This document shows, piece after piece, positions 1-11,342 of a stretch of 64,000 nt of DNA (positions within the stretch are counted from its first letter, which is position 1; each line of letters opens with the position of its first letter). Both the position numbers and the translations under genes were made by a program. The stretch is from Rhabdophis nuchalis. Taxonomy: Eukaryota > Chordata > Lepidosauria > Squamata > Natricidae. The stretch is taken from assembly GCA_039707465.1 (NCBI GenBank), contig CM077647.1:117926610-117990609 (forward strand), read 5' to 3'. Below the pieces are notes generated by a model. It worked only from the letters and a program-made list of their open reading frames with translations, was not told where the DNA came from and made no database searches.

Positions 1-756
1 TGGTTTCTCGGGCACATCATCTTCATCCCCGAATAGGTCACCGTCTCGGATCTCTCCTTCCTCTGAGTCCAGTAAGGCGCTGTAATCCGTCTCAGGAGGA
101 GGAGGGGGTAAGGCATTAGTGCTAGACACTGGAACGCCAGTATGAAGTCCAGTCTGGCCATGACTGCCAATGGGAGCCTGAGTTTTTGCCTGAAGGCCAG
201 CTGCAATACCTTGCTTAATTGTCTCAGAAAAGAGGTTCTGCATGTCTGGCACCACCGAGGTCAAGAGTGGAAGAGGTGGTGGGAGCATGGTCTGGAAGTC
301 AATATGCAACCCAGCCACCGTGGTGGGAGCATGGTTCTGCATGTCGGTATAAGTAGCTTCCGCCTGCTTCATTGAAGATCTGCTCTGTGTACCACCCCAA
401 AGACCTGAGGTGTCAATTTGCAGCATAGGGCTGAAAGGCCCTGGAGTTGATTCAAGGCCCAATGGCACCAAAGGGGCTGGGCTAGGAGCAGGGGGCGCTG
501 ACTGCAGGCGAGAAGTGGAAGGGCCCACATCCCCTGAGGAGATGGCCTTGGGGGAAGATTTGGCCTTCTTCGCCTTGGAGGCCTTGGAGCCAGCTGAAAA
601 GGAGGAGGAGGAACATGTTTTGGCTGTAGAATGGGCCTTTGAGGCCTCTCTCTTCACTGGGCCTGCTGAGGGAGAGATCAGTAGTAGGCCTTGGGCAGGG
701 GCCTGTAGGCCTTCGCAGGCCTCAGGTCTGCTGTCAGTGACAGGGCGAGTGGACAT
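1..756 (-). CDS. DIRS retrotransposon gag-like ORF1, 5' part (runs off window)
   Basis: On the minus strand an ATG at 756 opens a frame with no stop down to base 1, at least 252 codons, so the C-terminus lies outside the window. The product is rich in Ser, Pro, Ala and Lys and has no recognisable enzyme domain. It matches the ORF1 of the DIRS element at 51879-58608: both share the motifs FSPML, IDTSG, EATYT and IKQGIAAGLQ in the same order. ORF1 in DIRS elements is a gag-like nucleoprotein (family knowledge). Unlike the second copy it has no internal stop, so it looks younger or better preserved. The start is the first ATG that keeps the homologous block in frame. Confidence 0.8.
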   Translation of the reverse strand, partial: MSTRPVTDSRPEACEGLQAPAQGLLLISPSAGPVKREASKAHSTAKTCSSSSFSAGSKASKAKKAKSSPKAISSGDVGPSTSRLQSAPPAPSPAPLVPLGLESTPGPFSPMLQIDTSGLWGGTQSRSSMKQAEATYTDMQNHAPTTVAGLHIDFQTMLPPPLPLLTSVVPDMQNLFSETIKQGIAAGLQAKTQAPIGSHGQTGLHTGVPVSSTNALPPPPPETDYSALLDSEEGEIRDGDLFGDEDDVPEKP

Positions 757-1190
757 GTCCCAAAATGGCGACCGCAAGCTTTTAAACAGCCTAAAATGGC
801 GCTGGGCATGTTTCGCCCTCATGCCGGGCCTTAGCGTGCTTTCGCCACCTAGGTCAAGCTGGGGCTTGCGGAAGGCAAAACTGCCGGAACGAGGGCTACC
901 CGGCTTTAAATCTTCGCCTGGCAGCTGATTCGGGCGTCTTGAGCAGCAAGAATGGCGTCGGCTGCAGCTGTCAAGGCCCAAAGACAAGGCATGGACGTTT
1001 GAGCATGCGTGAGCAAAGCGCTGCTCTCAGAAGGCCGAGAACTCCACCAGCCTCAAGAACATGCCTAAGTGACCTGCGTGGGATCAAAGGCAGGCGCCGC
1101 AGCAATGAGGGACCCCCTGTGGCTCTCTGGCATGTCTCACTCGAGAGGAGAACGCACTGAGTGTCAGAAGCAGCTGACAGAAAGAGGGAG
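757..1190 (-). mobile_element. Probable 5' leader of the DIRS element
   Basis: This GC-rich stretch lies upstream (minus strand) of the gag start. I see no terminal inverted repeat like that at 51883-52007, so the element is 5' truncated or diverged here. The right edge is an estimate: L1-like ORF1 sequence starts at about 1250. Small ORFs here are not convincing. Confidence 0.4.
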
Positions 1191-1249
1191 TCAGACCAAT
1201 GCAGGCCCCAGAAGGTGAGGCACAGCACGCTGAGCTTGACAGGGTTCTC

Positions 1250-2015
1250 TGGCAACTAGCACACAGAAATTACTCACAAAGGTTATAAGTGAGGCCACAA
1301 GTTGTCTAGATCTTGCTGACAGAAATAATTTGGATAACCCAAAAACTGTCACAGAGTGAACTGAGTCGGAAAACTGGTAAGAGAAGATGAAGGAGCTAAA
1401 TGCCAGGAAGCCAAGGGAAAAGATCAAAGGGAGATGGAGAAAAAACAGGAAGAGAAAGCGCTAAGGGAAGGAGCAAGGGACAAAGAGACAAAGGAGCAGA
1501 GGGAGTTAAGAACGATTAGATCAACTAAACCTATAAATCAATGACATGGAGGAAGAAATAAAGGTAATCTCCATTAATATATATGGATTAAATTCAGCAA
1601 CAAAAAGAACAACAACATTCAATAAATTGGAGAAATTGATACTGGACATTAGATGCTTACACAAAATACATATTAGAAAGCAATACAGAAAATTTTCGGT
1701 ACAGGCAAAACTTGGTAATTTATGGTAATTCACCTGGCTGACCAAAGCAAAAAGGGAATAGCATTATACATTAGAAAGACAATACAATAAAATAAAATTC
1801 TTGATGATGGAGAGGGGAGAATACTGATGGTGAAAATAACAATGAACATGAGAAAGATATTATTAGTGGCAATATATGCTCCAAACAACAAACATGAAGA
1901 ATTTTTTGGGAAAGTACACAAAAAAATAACAGAATATGACTATGAAGATATATGTAGACTTGGAGACTTTAATGCAATTGTAAATAATGAAATAGACTAT
2001 AAAGCTACAAAGATG
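1250..2015 (+). mobile_element. L1 LINE, ORF1 end and ORF2 endonuclease (decayed)
   Basis: Glu/Lys-rich codons up to about 1535 resemble the tail of an L1 ORF1. The ORF2 endonuclease follows: ISINIYGLNS near 1570, LLVAIYAPNN near 1862 and LGDFNAIVNN near 1965, the last being the metal-binding GDFN box. Stops and frameshifts break the frame around 1728. The sequence is A-rich, as usual for L1. Coding stops where an L2 fragment was inserted and resumes at 2879. This is the left piece of one L1 that ends near 13320. Confidence 0.8.
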
Positions 2016-2878
2016 AACAAGGGGGCGAGTCACTGGCCCCCGCGGATAGGGCTCGCAATCTGGGCGTCCTCCTGGATTCTCGGCTGTCATTGGATAACCA
2101 TGTGACGGCCGTGACAAGGGGGCCCTTTTATCAGGTTCACCTGATTCGCCAGTTGCGCCCCTATCAAGATCATGATGCCTTACGCACAGTCACTCAAGCG
2201 CTCGTCACCTCCCGCCTGGACTACTGCAATGCTCTCTACATGGGGCTCCCCTTGAGGTGCACCCGGAGACTCCGGCTAGTCCAGAATGCAGCCGCACGGG
2301 GGATTTTGGGACTTACTCGATACTCCAATGTGACACCCCTCCTGCGCGAGCTGCACTGGCTGCCAGTGGCCTTCCAGGTGCGCTTCAAGGTGCTTGTGAC
2401 CATCTTTAAAGCGCTCCATGGCATAGGACCTGGCTATTTGCGGGACCGCCTCCTACCGCATACCTTCCTTAGACCTGTTCGCTACCACAGAGTGGGCCTC
2501 CTCAGGGTGGTATCCGCTGGACAATGGCGCCAGGTTGCCCCCAGGGGGAGAGCCTTCTCTGTGGCGGGGCCTGCCCTCTGGAATGACCTACCCCCCAATC
2601 TTCGTACCATCGCGGACCTACGCCTCTTCCACCGGGCATTAAAGGGTCATCTATTTCAAGAAGCCGGCCTGGCTTAATTTTAATGAGTAAACTTTTTAAT
2701 TGGTTTTAACCTTATTAATTCAAATTTTTAGCACAGAATCCCTAATTTAATTCTATTTTAACTTGTGACATATTGTATTGTTATGTATATGTTTTTATAT
2801 TTCTGTGCACCGCCCTGAGTCCCCTCGGGGAGATAGGGCGGTATACAAATTTGATAAAATAAAATAAATAAATAAATA
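2016..2878 (+). mobile_element. 5'-truncated L2-type (CR1-group) LINE inserted in L1
   Basis: An open frame (about 2024-2677) encodes the C-terminal part of an L2/CR1-group reverse transcriptase: [63 protein letters not shown]. It is followed by an A/T-rich 3' UTR, the GC-rich hairpin typical of the local family (GTGCACCGCCCTGAGTCCC and its partner) and an (AAAT)n tail at 2855-2880. The catalytic box is lost by 5' truncation, so the copy is dead. It lies in the L1 endonuclease-to-RT interval and is therefore younger than that L1. Confidence 0.88.
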
Positions 2879-4168
2879 AATAGACATTTATCATGGTCAA
2901 GTTGCATATGACGTGGATGTCAACAGAACTAAAAATAACTAAGATAGACATAGATATAAACACATGAGCAGATCATAATCCAACAATAATGACTTGGAAA
3001 GGGAGATGGACTTTAAATTCAAGAATATTGAAAGAAAAACGTTTCCAGCAATATATGGAAAAAGAATCGACATGTTTCTTCCAGGAAAATAGAAAGGAAG
3101 ACATATCATTACAGAATGTATGGGACACTTGCAAAGCATATATCAGAGGTCTTGCAATGACATACTTAGGGAAAAAGAATAGACAGAGCAGACAAATTCA
3201 AGAGAAGTTGGAATCAGAGTACAAAAGTCTGGAGACGGAGCTGCAGAAAAACCCACAAAATAAAAAAGTAAAAAATATGATGGAACTGCAAAAACATAAA
3301 TTGAACCTGATAGAAAATGAAGACTTGGCAAATAAAATAAAATTGGCAAAACAAAACCTTCTTGAAAATGCAAATAAACCAGGCCGTTGGCGGGCTTACA
3401 AGATGAAAAAGGAAAGAGAAAAAAGACTGATAAGCTAATTGGTGGATGAAAAAGGGAATCTACAACATTCAAATAAAAAAAGAAAAAAAGATTTGAAAAC
3501 TACCAGAAGAAGTTGTATCCACATCAGAGGGTTCCAGAAAGGAAAATAAGACAATTCTTAGAGAAAACTAAAATAACTAAAATCCCAGGAAAATTTAAGA
3601 AGGCACTAGAAGAAAGAATTACAATGATGGAGGTAACAGAAGGCATCAAAAGGCAAAAGAAGGGGAAATAAGACCAGATGGATTACTGGCAGAAATGTAT
3701 CAAACATTACAAGAAGTATTAAGTAATATAATGTTGGAACTATTTATTGACTTACTAAGGGAAGTAAGATGCCAGAAACATGAACAGAGGCATATGTAAC
3801 TCTTATACCAAAAGAAGAGTCAGATTTACAACAAGTAAAGAACTGTAGACCTATTTTACTATTAAATGAAGATTATAAAAATTTTGCATCAATAATGACA
3901 GAAAGAATGAAGAGACTTTTAAATGAATTCATACACAGACCAAAATCAGAGACAGATCAGAGACAATATGTGAATTGTATTGATTATGCTAGAGTATCAT
4001 GAAGCTCACCCAGAGAAACAAATGCCGTTGTTATTTTTGGACGCACAAAAGGCCTTTGATAATGTGAACTGACAATTTATGATAATGCAACTTCAAATGA
4101 TGGGATTTGGTGAGGGATTTATAAATATGATTAAAATGATATACAATAACAAAGCAGCAAAGGTAATG
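2879..4168 (+). mobile_element. L1 LINE ORF2, linker and N-terminal RT (decayed)
   Basis: This continues the L1 of 1250-2015. A 149-codon frame at 2989-3438 matches the region between endonuclease and RT (TWKGRWTLN, LGKKNRQSRQIQEKLE, GRWRAYKMKK). After several stops, RT blocks are readable in different frames: PDGLLAEMY near 3675, TLIPKEE near 3800, LLFLDAQKAFDNVN near 4030 (the first catalytic Asp block), and IYNNKAAKV at the right edge. The last six bases (4163-4168) are GTAATG, the target site duplicated by the ERV that follows. Confidence 0.82.
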
Positions 4169-4577
4169 TGTTGCGTTATGACACTTCATCACGTGCCAAG
4201 CATTTCTGTTAGTGTAGACTGGTTTTTACCGGTCGGACATAAACAAGGAAGCTGGCATGGAAAATTACCAGCGCCACCCTCTGACACCTAACACCTTTGG
4301 AGAAAAGTTCCCACCTTCTGCAACGTGCTAACTATCAACAAAGGACACGTGACTCCTTTTCTACTGTGTGTATTCCCATATATGGTTATGATTTGTGTTT
4401 GTTTACATGACGTTTGCTTGCTTAACCCTGCCTTCTGATAAAGTTAATAAAAGAGCTTGCAGACCTTTGTCTGTGCGCTCGTTCCACTCCGTTCGAAGAA
4501 GAACCTGGTGTCGTGTCTCTTCTTTCCCCTCACCCATGGGCCGCCCGCCTGATAACTGCGATAATGTTATTACAACA
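4169..4577 (+). repeat. ERV 5' LTR
   Basis: 409 bp, starts TGTTGCGTTATG and ends TTACAACA. It contains AATAAA (near 4446) followed by a GT-rich stretch, placing the R/U5 border around 4470-4490. Same length as the 3' LTR, with six substitutions and no indels. Confidence 0.93.
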
Positions 4578-4578
4578 A

Positions 4579-4598
4579 CTGGCGAACCCTGACGTGAT
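4579..4598 (+). promoter_or_regulatory. ERV primer-binding site
   Basis: Immediately after the LTR comes AC and then TGGCGAACCCTGACGTG, the position and TGG start expected of a tRNA-complementary primer site. I could not assign the tRNA with certainty. Confidence 0.6.
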
Positions 4599-4724
4599 TC
4601 CTTTCAATTAGCTGTGGTTAAGCTGTGGTTTTTCCTTCATCACGTCCAGCCTGAAGAACCCTCACACTTACGCCCGGGACAGGGCACAACGCATTTCAAC
4701 TGATTCTCAGTTTCCTTCGTAAGT

Positions 4725-5105
4725 ATTGGGAGTGGGTTGTCTAAAACACAGATTAGACAGCTCTGTGAACTTGGAGACCTTCTGAAGGCTTCCAATATAA
4801 TTCTTTCTGATAAAGGCACACCATTGCCTCAAATTACAAAGGCTCAACTAATTGAACTGTTAAAATATGTTTGGCTTAAATGTCCGATCTATCCTGTGGA
4901 TGGATCAACAAAAGTAACAATCTGGAATAGAATCTTAAAATATGTGAATGAGCCTCCTAAAGCTCCTAAACACCTCATTGTAACTTGTTTAATTCTTTTA
5001 CAATCCTTACAAGTTTACGATACGGAGCTGGGGGTGGTTGCCACGGTAACACCGCCCCCCCTTACAGGGGTGAATTACCATCTGCCCCCCCTCTCCCTGC
5101 AATAA
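4725..5105 (+). pseudogene. gag: ERV gag, matrix-like N-terminus
   Basis: A frame of about 126 codons resembles a betaretrovirus/D-type matrix domain: small, helical, with a CPIYPVDGS block followed by VTIWNRILKYV, then a Pro-rich tail. The codon at the expected initiator position (4725) reads ATT rather than ATG and is followed by a Gly-Ser-Gly stretch of the kind that is myristoylated in this family (inference). Another frame carries on to 5275. Capsid is not recognisable downstream, so gag is truncated and non-functional. Confidence 0.6.
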
Positions 5106-5275
5106 CAAAAACAGAGCGAGAGGAATTCACACCTCCTCCAGCTATTCAGGAAGAGTCTGTGCTGGTTTCTGATTTTGTTGCAGACTTGAATCCTGTTTGC
5201 AAGCATTATCCATTGGCTTTAATAAATCATTGCATGGATGATAGTTTAATTGGAACCTCAAAAGACAACACCTAA

Positions 5276-5956
5276 TTGGCTTTTAGAAATGTAAAAGGAT
5301 TTATTGCTTAGAAAACTACACTGTATGAATGTTTTAATTTCCCTCCCCTCTAGTTAGTGTCTTTGTTTAAATGTACATAAAAGTTGGGATATGTTATTTG
5401 GAAATTTACAATGTTGCTAGATATAAGGCTATAGGGTAATAGGAATTTTGGAGATTAAAGATCTTTTTGTATATAAGTAAGGATAATGCACCTTTGAATT
5501 TTGTAGAATTTCTCACCATGTCTTTTGCACATGTGTATGGAAATTCTCTCTCAGAACTTTAACTTTGATCAAAGCATAAAGTCTGTCCTCTCTGTTATTC
5601 AAGTCTCCGTTTAAGTCTCTTGTTTGGCTCATTGTGACTTGAACGTTTTCTATGGGTTTCAATGAATTTTCACCCAACGTAATTTCTTAACGGTAGCCAC
5701 ATCTGGCTTCCCATACAGCTGAACCCCTTTGAGGTTCGGCAGGCATTCAACATAGTGGACTGGAGACACTGGCGTGGGCCACAGACGATGTCAAAGAGCG
5801 CTCCTGGTCACTTTTGGACCAGTGACATGGGCTTGGCCGGACACCAGCAGATCCTAAATCCATCCAGACTTGAATGCCAAAGAGGCTTGAAGAAGATTGT
5901 ACTGTGCTAGGTGAATAGAGGATTTTCTTTTCTTTTGGGGAAAGAGGGGAGTATTG

Positions 5957-5996
<40 letters not shown>

Positions 5997-6142
5997 AGGT
6001 CTTTGACATGAGTGAGATCTTATCTGCGCTTTGAGTAAAATCAGCCAGAACGGATTGCATTGAAAGGAGTGTGTCTGTTGGAATAACTGTAAAACTTTTT
6101 AATTGTAAGGGAGGGGTCTGAACAAACTCAGAGTCTGCAAAA
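5276..6142. other. Non-coding ERV interior with (TG)n
   Basis: No capsid or protease sequence is readable. The block is AT-rich with many stops and contains a (TG)n microsatellite at about 5959-5992. It probably reflects deletion plus decay of gag, or unrelated inserted DNA; I cannot tell which. Confidence 0.5.
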
Positions 6143-6331
6143 ATGGAGGCTCTGGCTGTTGCGTTGCAAATAAATCACCCACTCCCTGCTTCTTCTTCGT
6201 GCCCCACCAGAATTTGCTTTACTTGTGGGAGGCCTGGCCATTTTAAAAATCAGTGCCGTCTTCCAGGTGGGGGTGGGGGAGGAGTCCCAAGAGGGCGTAA
6301 ATCCCCTGACTACTCCCACCCCAAAGGCTGA
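6143..6331 (+). pseudogene. gag: ERV gag nucleocapsid with CCHC finger
   Basis: A short frame holds one retroviral zinc knuckle, CFTCGRPGHFKNQC (Cys-X2-Cys-X4-His-X4-Cys) at about 6216-6257, followed by a Gly-rich linker. Retroviral nucleocapsid binds genomic RNA. Only one finger is seen. The following 300 bases (6332-6630) show no DTG protease motif, so pro is deleted or unrecognisable. Confidence 0.75.
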
Positions 6332-6634
6332 ACTTAGAAATGCTGCATTTTTTTAGTCTTTTGAAGTCAGCCCCGCCCACAAGGCTGAACTTAATAACGC
6401 TGAACTTTCTCACTCCTTTGAAGCCAGTCCCCCCTCGAGGGCTGAGCCTGACAATGCTTTTATGTGAAGCTCTGATAGCTTTTCAGACCTCGCTCTTGCC
6501 ATGACAATTAATTCTCCACTTACAATAAATAAAGGGGAATTGGTTGCCACTATGATTTTGCTCCCGGAAGCTCCAACTGATGATTTATTGGCTTTAGAAC
6601 AACCATTACTCACCTCACGCCCCACGGCAGAATT

Positions 6635-9070
6635 TTACAACCACTGGGGGCACTACAATGTGGATTACCTAACCCAAATTTGATTCCTCAAAATTATGAC
6701 ATGATGATTATTGATTTAAAAGATTGTTTTTTCTCTATCCCTTTGCATCCAAAGGACAGATGCTTGTTTGCTTTTACTGTCCCTGAACTTAATGATTCTA
6801 TACCCACCTTACGATATCAATCGAAAGTTTTGCCTCAAGGAATGCTCAATAGTCCCACCATGTGTCAATTTTTTGTATCACATGTCTTAAATCCCTATCG
6901 TGTGCAATATTCAACTTTTTTGGTTTATCATTATATGGATGATATTTTAGTAGCTGCCCCTGTCCCAAAGGGCACAGTTTTGAAAACTTTACCTCATCTT
7001 CAACAAATTTTACAACATGGAGCTCTTTATATAGCCTCTGACAAAGTTCAAACTTTTCCTCCTTTTCAATATTTAGGACACAAACTGCTTTCTTCTCATT
7101 CTGCTCCTGCGTGTCCACAGGTACAGCTGCCTCCAAAACCAACTTTGCTTCAATTACAACAATACTTGGGTTCTATTAATTGGATAGGTCCCTATTTAGG
7201 TCTTACTACTGTTCAACTTTCACCTCTTTTCAATGCCTTGACCAAAGGAAAGCAACCAGCAGACAAAATCCCATTGCAACAAGAACATTTTGAAACAATT
7301 CAATTAGTAAATCAGGCTTTAAAAACAAAATGGGTGGATCGTTTGCTGGATGGTTTTCCTCTTGCACTCTTGTTAATCAACACATTGCACTTACCTACAG
7401 GTGCAATTGTACAAGTTACACCTTCACTGTTAATCCTTGAATGGATACACCTTTCATATACACCTCGTTCTACTTTAACTACAAAGCCAGCTCAAATGGC
7501 ACTCCTCATTACAAAGGGTCGCAATCGTGCTAAAGCACTTGCTGGACAGGAACCAATCACACTCTATGTTCCTTCTTCTCTTGCAACTTGGGAAACTCTT
7601 TTGGCCTCCAGCGAGGCATTGAAGTATGCTCTTGTTGACTGGCCTGGTTCTGTCTCTTGTCATCCTCCTCCTGACCCAAGACTACAACTTTTGAAAACCA
7701 CACCTTTTGTCTGGGAATCTCCTTTTGCCTCATTCCCAATTCCAGATGCTGTCACAGTTTTTGCAGATGGAAGTAAAAAATATGGTGCTTGTGCCTGGCA
7801 ATCTGAGGGCCAATGGCACACAAAACTTATTCCACCACAGACTTCTGCACAACGCGCAGAACTGTATGCTTCAATTTTGGCTTTTCAACAATTCTCTGAC
7901 CAACCTTTTAACTTGATTTTGGATAGTCTGTATGTTACACAGATTATTTCTTCTATCTATCAAGCCTACCTCTCACCTTCTATTGAATCCTCACTTTTGT
8001 CTCTTTTTCTTACTCTTCAACACTTAATTTCTCAAAGAACAAATCTTTTTCATGTTTCTCACATAAGAAGTCATCAACCATTTCCAGGTATCATCCAAGA
8101 AGGAAATGATGTTGCTGACCATGCAGCTGTTGCTGCTTCCTCATTCACTGTTTATTCTTTGTCTTCCCTTACTCCATGGGAAAGTCACTCTTATTTTCAT
8201 CAAAACAAAAAGGTGCTGATTAAACAATTTGGTATAACAACAGCAGAAGCAACTGCTATATTGCAACAGTGCCCTACTTGTAGTAAACAAGCGCATTCTA
8301 TCCCTATGGGAGTCAATCCCCGAGGGACTGAATGTTGTCAAATTTGGCAAATGGATGTTACCCAGTATTCTTCCTTTGCTCCGTGGAAGTACATTCATGT
8401 GTCTATTGACACATATTCAGGTTTCATCATGGCTACCCCTCAAAGGGGCGAAGCCACAAAACATGTAATTAATCATTGCATTCGTACCTTTGCATCGCTG
8501 GGATGCCCAAACGAACTTAAAACTGACAATGGGCCTGCTTACACAAGCACAGCATTTGCTGCCTTTTGTCAAAAATGGAGCATAATTCACAAATTTGGTA
8601 TTCCATACAATAGTCAAGGACAAGCCTTGGTTGAAAGAGCAAATCAAACTTTAAAACATGCTCTTGACCGTTACATTGGCTCGTGGGGGAAAACAGCCCC
8701 TGGTCTCCCAGCTGTGCAAGACACCCTTAACTTGTGTCTTTATACCCTTAATTTTCTTAACCTGACTGGTCAACCTGCAATGTCTGCTGCTTGTCGTCGC
8801 TTTTCTTCTTCCCCCTCTGCTGAACATCAGCGACCACTCGTCTATTACCGGTGCCTACCAGACCTGACATGGCAAGGACCAGCAGAGCTCATCACGTGGG
8901 GAAGAGGATACGCTGCGGTTGCACTCCCTGACAAGACCTTGTGGGTTCCTGCTCGATACATTCGTCCCTGTCATCTGCCACCAAAGACCAAAGATGAAGA
9001 CACATCTTCTTCTGATCCTGTCACTTCTCCAGATTCACCTGCTGTTTGTGACGACCACCGCGATCAGTGA
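6635..9070 (+). CDS. pol: ERV pol: RT (N-truncated), RNase H, integrase; open frame
   Basis: An uninterrupted frame of about 810 codons. RT starts abruptly at QPLGALQCGLPNP, missing the first third, and continues through IIDLKDCFF, LPQGMLNSP and the catalytic YMDD at 6932-6943. RNase H shows FADGS (Asp at 7766), AQRAELYA, LILDSLY and GNDVADHA. Integrase shows an HHCC-type domain ending CPTC, and the DDE triad: Asp at 8354 (QMDVTQY), Asp at 8525 (KTDNGPAYT) and Glu at 8633 (LVERANQT), with 35 residues between the last two. The style is betaretrovirus-like. There is no in-frame start to make a normal precursor because gag and pro are gone. The 3' end overlaps env in another frame, as usual in retroviruses. 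Confidence 0.9.
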   Translation, partial: LQPLGALQCGLPNPNLIPQNYDMMIIDLKDCFFSIPLHPKDRCLFAFTVPELNDSIPTLRYQSKVLPQGMLNSPTMCQFFVSHVLNPYRVQYSTFLVYHYMDDILVAAPVPKGTVLKTLPHLQQILQHGALYIASDKVQTFPPFQYLGHKLLSSHSAPACPQVQLPPKPTLLQLQQYLGSINWIGPYLGLTTVQLSPLFNALTKGKQPADKIPLQQEHFETIQLVNQALKTKWVDRLLDGFPLALLLINTLHLPTGAIVQVTPSLLILEWIHLSYTPRSTLTTKPAQMALLITKGRNRAKALAGQEPITLYVPSSLATWETLLASSEALKYALVDWPGSVSCHPPPDPRLQLLKTTPFVWESPFASFPIPDAVTVFADGSKKYGACAWQSEGQWHTKLIPPQTSAQRAELYASILAFQQFSDQPFNLILDSLYVTQIISSIYQAYLSPSIESSLLSLFLTLQHLISQRTNLFHVSHIRSHQPFPGIIQEGNDVADHAAVAASSFTVYSLSSLTPWESHSYFHQNKKVLIKQFGITTAEATAILQQCPTCSKQAHSIPMGVNPRGTECCQIWQMDVTQYSSFAPWKYIHVSIDTYSGFIMATPQRGEATKHVINHCIRTFASLGCPNELKTDNGPAYTSTAFAAFCQKWSIIHKFGIPYNSQGQALVERANQTLKHALDRYIGSWGKTAPGLPAVQDTLNLCLYTLNFLNLTGQPAMSAACRRFSSSPSAEHQRPLVYYRCLPDLTWQGPAELITWGRGYAAVALPDKTLWVPARYIRPCHLPPKTKDEDTSSSDPVTSPDSPAVCDDHRDQ

Positions 9071-10559
9071 AGGACTTCCAACACAAAACATCAACCAAAT
9101 AACTTCAGGTACCAAAGCACTACATCAACATAACAACTTCACAACACCTCCAGTCCTTTTGAGGCTGCGAGGGGACTTTGATAAACATTTTTACAAAACC
9201 AGACGCAGTGTGCTGTCAGTAGATACCGCACCTTGCGCACCTTGCATCAAAATCACAAAACAAGAGGATAAGGTCATTCATATCTTTATATATAGCACCC
9301 AATTGAACTGTAAAAACAAAGCACTCCAAACATGTACACACAATGGCACTACTTATTCAATTTGTATTGACAATAACCAACAACAGTGTTATGACCTTAC
9401 AGGTCCAACTCATAGATATATCATACAAATTACAGCTGGCAACAAATTAATGATCAACAAGGACTTTTATAATTTGGCACTTCCACAATCAGTCATTTTT
9501 GATACATGTGAAGCCATGGATGAGGGCACCAACGAATGTGGCTCTCTCTCATGGCGTAGAACATACTTTCACAACGAAAAATAAATTTGTGCCCGAGCCA
9601 GCAATCCGTATCACAGTTGCGGATCTGGCACATCTTGTGGAGATTGGAGATGTGTGGATTTTATATCCCAAGGACTCACTGTTGTGCCAGACACCATCCC
9701 AAAACAAGAAAAAGATAGAAAATTGTATATAACCAGACTATCCCCACCAGATGACTGTTATCAACACACTTGCAACCCCATTAACATCACCTTTCTTGTT
9801 CCACAAAACTGGCTAACCGCACAAAAGTGGAAAGGAATGCAGGATGAGTATGCACTGGGGATAAATGGCATTGGAAAAGATCCCACTGTAAAGCTTAAGA
9901 TACAGATTCTTCAACATCACTTAGACCCTCTAAGTCATTCATTGTTTCATTCATATTACCAAGAAATGCAAAAAGTACAACATCTGGTCATTTCAGCCCA
10001 AGCACAAAACACGTTCCTCAAATTAGCTGAAACCATTGCAAAAGAACTGCATGTAACAAATTGTTTTGTGTGTGGAGGAACTAGCATGGGTGAACAATGG
10101 CCATGGGAAGCTCAAGAGGTTAATTATGATCACATCCTCGCTAGAGGTTCCGAGAACACCTTTAAAGAGTTAGGAGAGGAAATATGGGCCATAACCACTA
10201 ACTTGGTGGGAAATGTATGTTACCAAAGAAATCAGACTCAAAACAGAACATTTGATGCAGGTTCCTTGTGCTGTCTAGGAATCTGGAACAATGCCACCTG
10301 GTGGTCTGGGGAGAACATCACAGCCCCAAACAAATCTTTGGAAAAAATTAGTAACATGAAATTCTTGACATTGCCAGAAAACAATGACTCTCCCTGGTCA
10401 ACCCCGGATGGCCTGTATTGGGTTTGTGGACGTTTTGCTTACAACAAATTACCAGCAAACTGGTATGGGTCTTGCGTCCTATCCACCATTCACCCTGGTT
10501 TCTTCTTACTCCCACTACAACAACGACAAGACCTGGAGTTCCAGTCTACGAAGAACTAG
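8994..10559 (+). pseudogene. env: ERV env surface subunit (in-frame stop)
   Basis: The ATG at 8994 lies inside the end of pol in another frame and begins a hydrophobic signal peptide (LLLILSLLQIHLLFV). The frame stops at 9582-9584, then continues in the same frame to 10559, so one in-frame stop splits it. The product has many N-glycosylation sequons (NITF, NATW, NKSL) and a Cys-X2-Cys motif, CFVCG near 10064. That is the position used by gamma-type surface subunits for disulfide linkage to the transmembrane subunit (family knowledge). Near 10530 the coding phase moves to another frame. Confidence 0.78.
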
Positions 10560-11164
10560 GTAATGTGCGCGACCAAAGAGACCTTATGGACACTAAAGAT
10601 ATTCACAGAGGAGATTGGACTGACGAGGATTGGCCCCCAGAATGTATAATTGCCATCTACGGCCCAGCAACATGGGCGGAGGATGGCACATTTGGATATC
10701 GTACTCCCATACACATGATAAATAGAATAATTCGTCTTCAAGCTGTAATTGAAATTATAACAAATCAAACAGTACAAGCCTTAAAACATTTAGCCCAAGA
10801 AAGTGCAAAGTCTAGAACATATATCACGCAGAATCGTTTAGGTCTTGATTACTTATTGGCTAAAGAAGGGGGAGTATGTGGTAAATTTAATTTGACTAAT
10901 TGCTGTATTGAAATTGATGACAGTGGGAAAGTCATTCAGGAAATATCAGACAAAATGGTAAAACTTGCTCATGTGCCTGTACAAACATGGCATGGTTTAA
11001 ATTTGAAAGAAATGTTTGGTTCATGGTTTCCAAAATTGCCCGGTTTGCAAGCGATTGTAGCTTTAATTGGTATGATTGCTTTAGGATGTATTGTTTTACC
11101 TTGTGTTTTGCCTATATTTGTTCGTGCAATTTCTAATAGTTTATCTTTGTTTGCTGAGAAATGA
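10530..11164 (+). pseudogene. env: ERV env transmembrane subunit
   Basis: Open frame in a different phase from the surface subunit. It carries a heptad region ([12 protein letters not shown]), the [11 protein letters not shown] segment that corresponds to the immunosuppressive-like block of gamma-type envelopes, then [12 protein letters not shown], where seven residues separate the first Cys from the Cys pair (six is usual). A membrane anchor follows ([19 protein letters not shown], near 11055-11110) with a short tail. I see no clear furin site. The frameshift near 10530 disconnects it from its surface subunit. Confidence 0.78.
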
Positions 11165-11342
11165 GCTATAGCTCACATAAATGCTTTGTGGGAACAGAAG
11201 TATGCTCCTGTGCCCCAGGGAGATTCCCTGCAGAAAAAACCACTAACCCTAAGCAGTGATGAAAAGGAAGAGGTAATTGTCAAACACCGAATTAAGCCCC
11301 CTCTCAGGCTGCTGTATGGTGACGAAGAACATCTTTTTTGAA

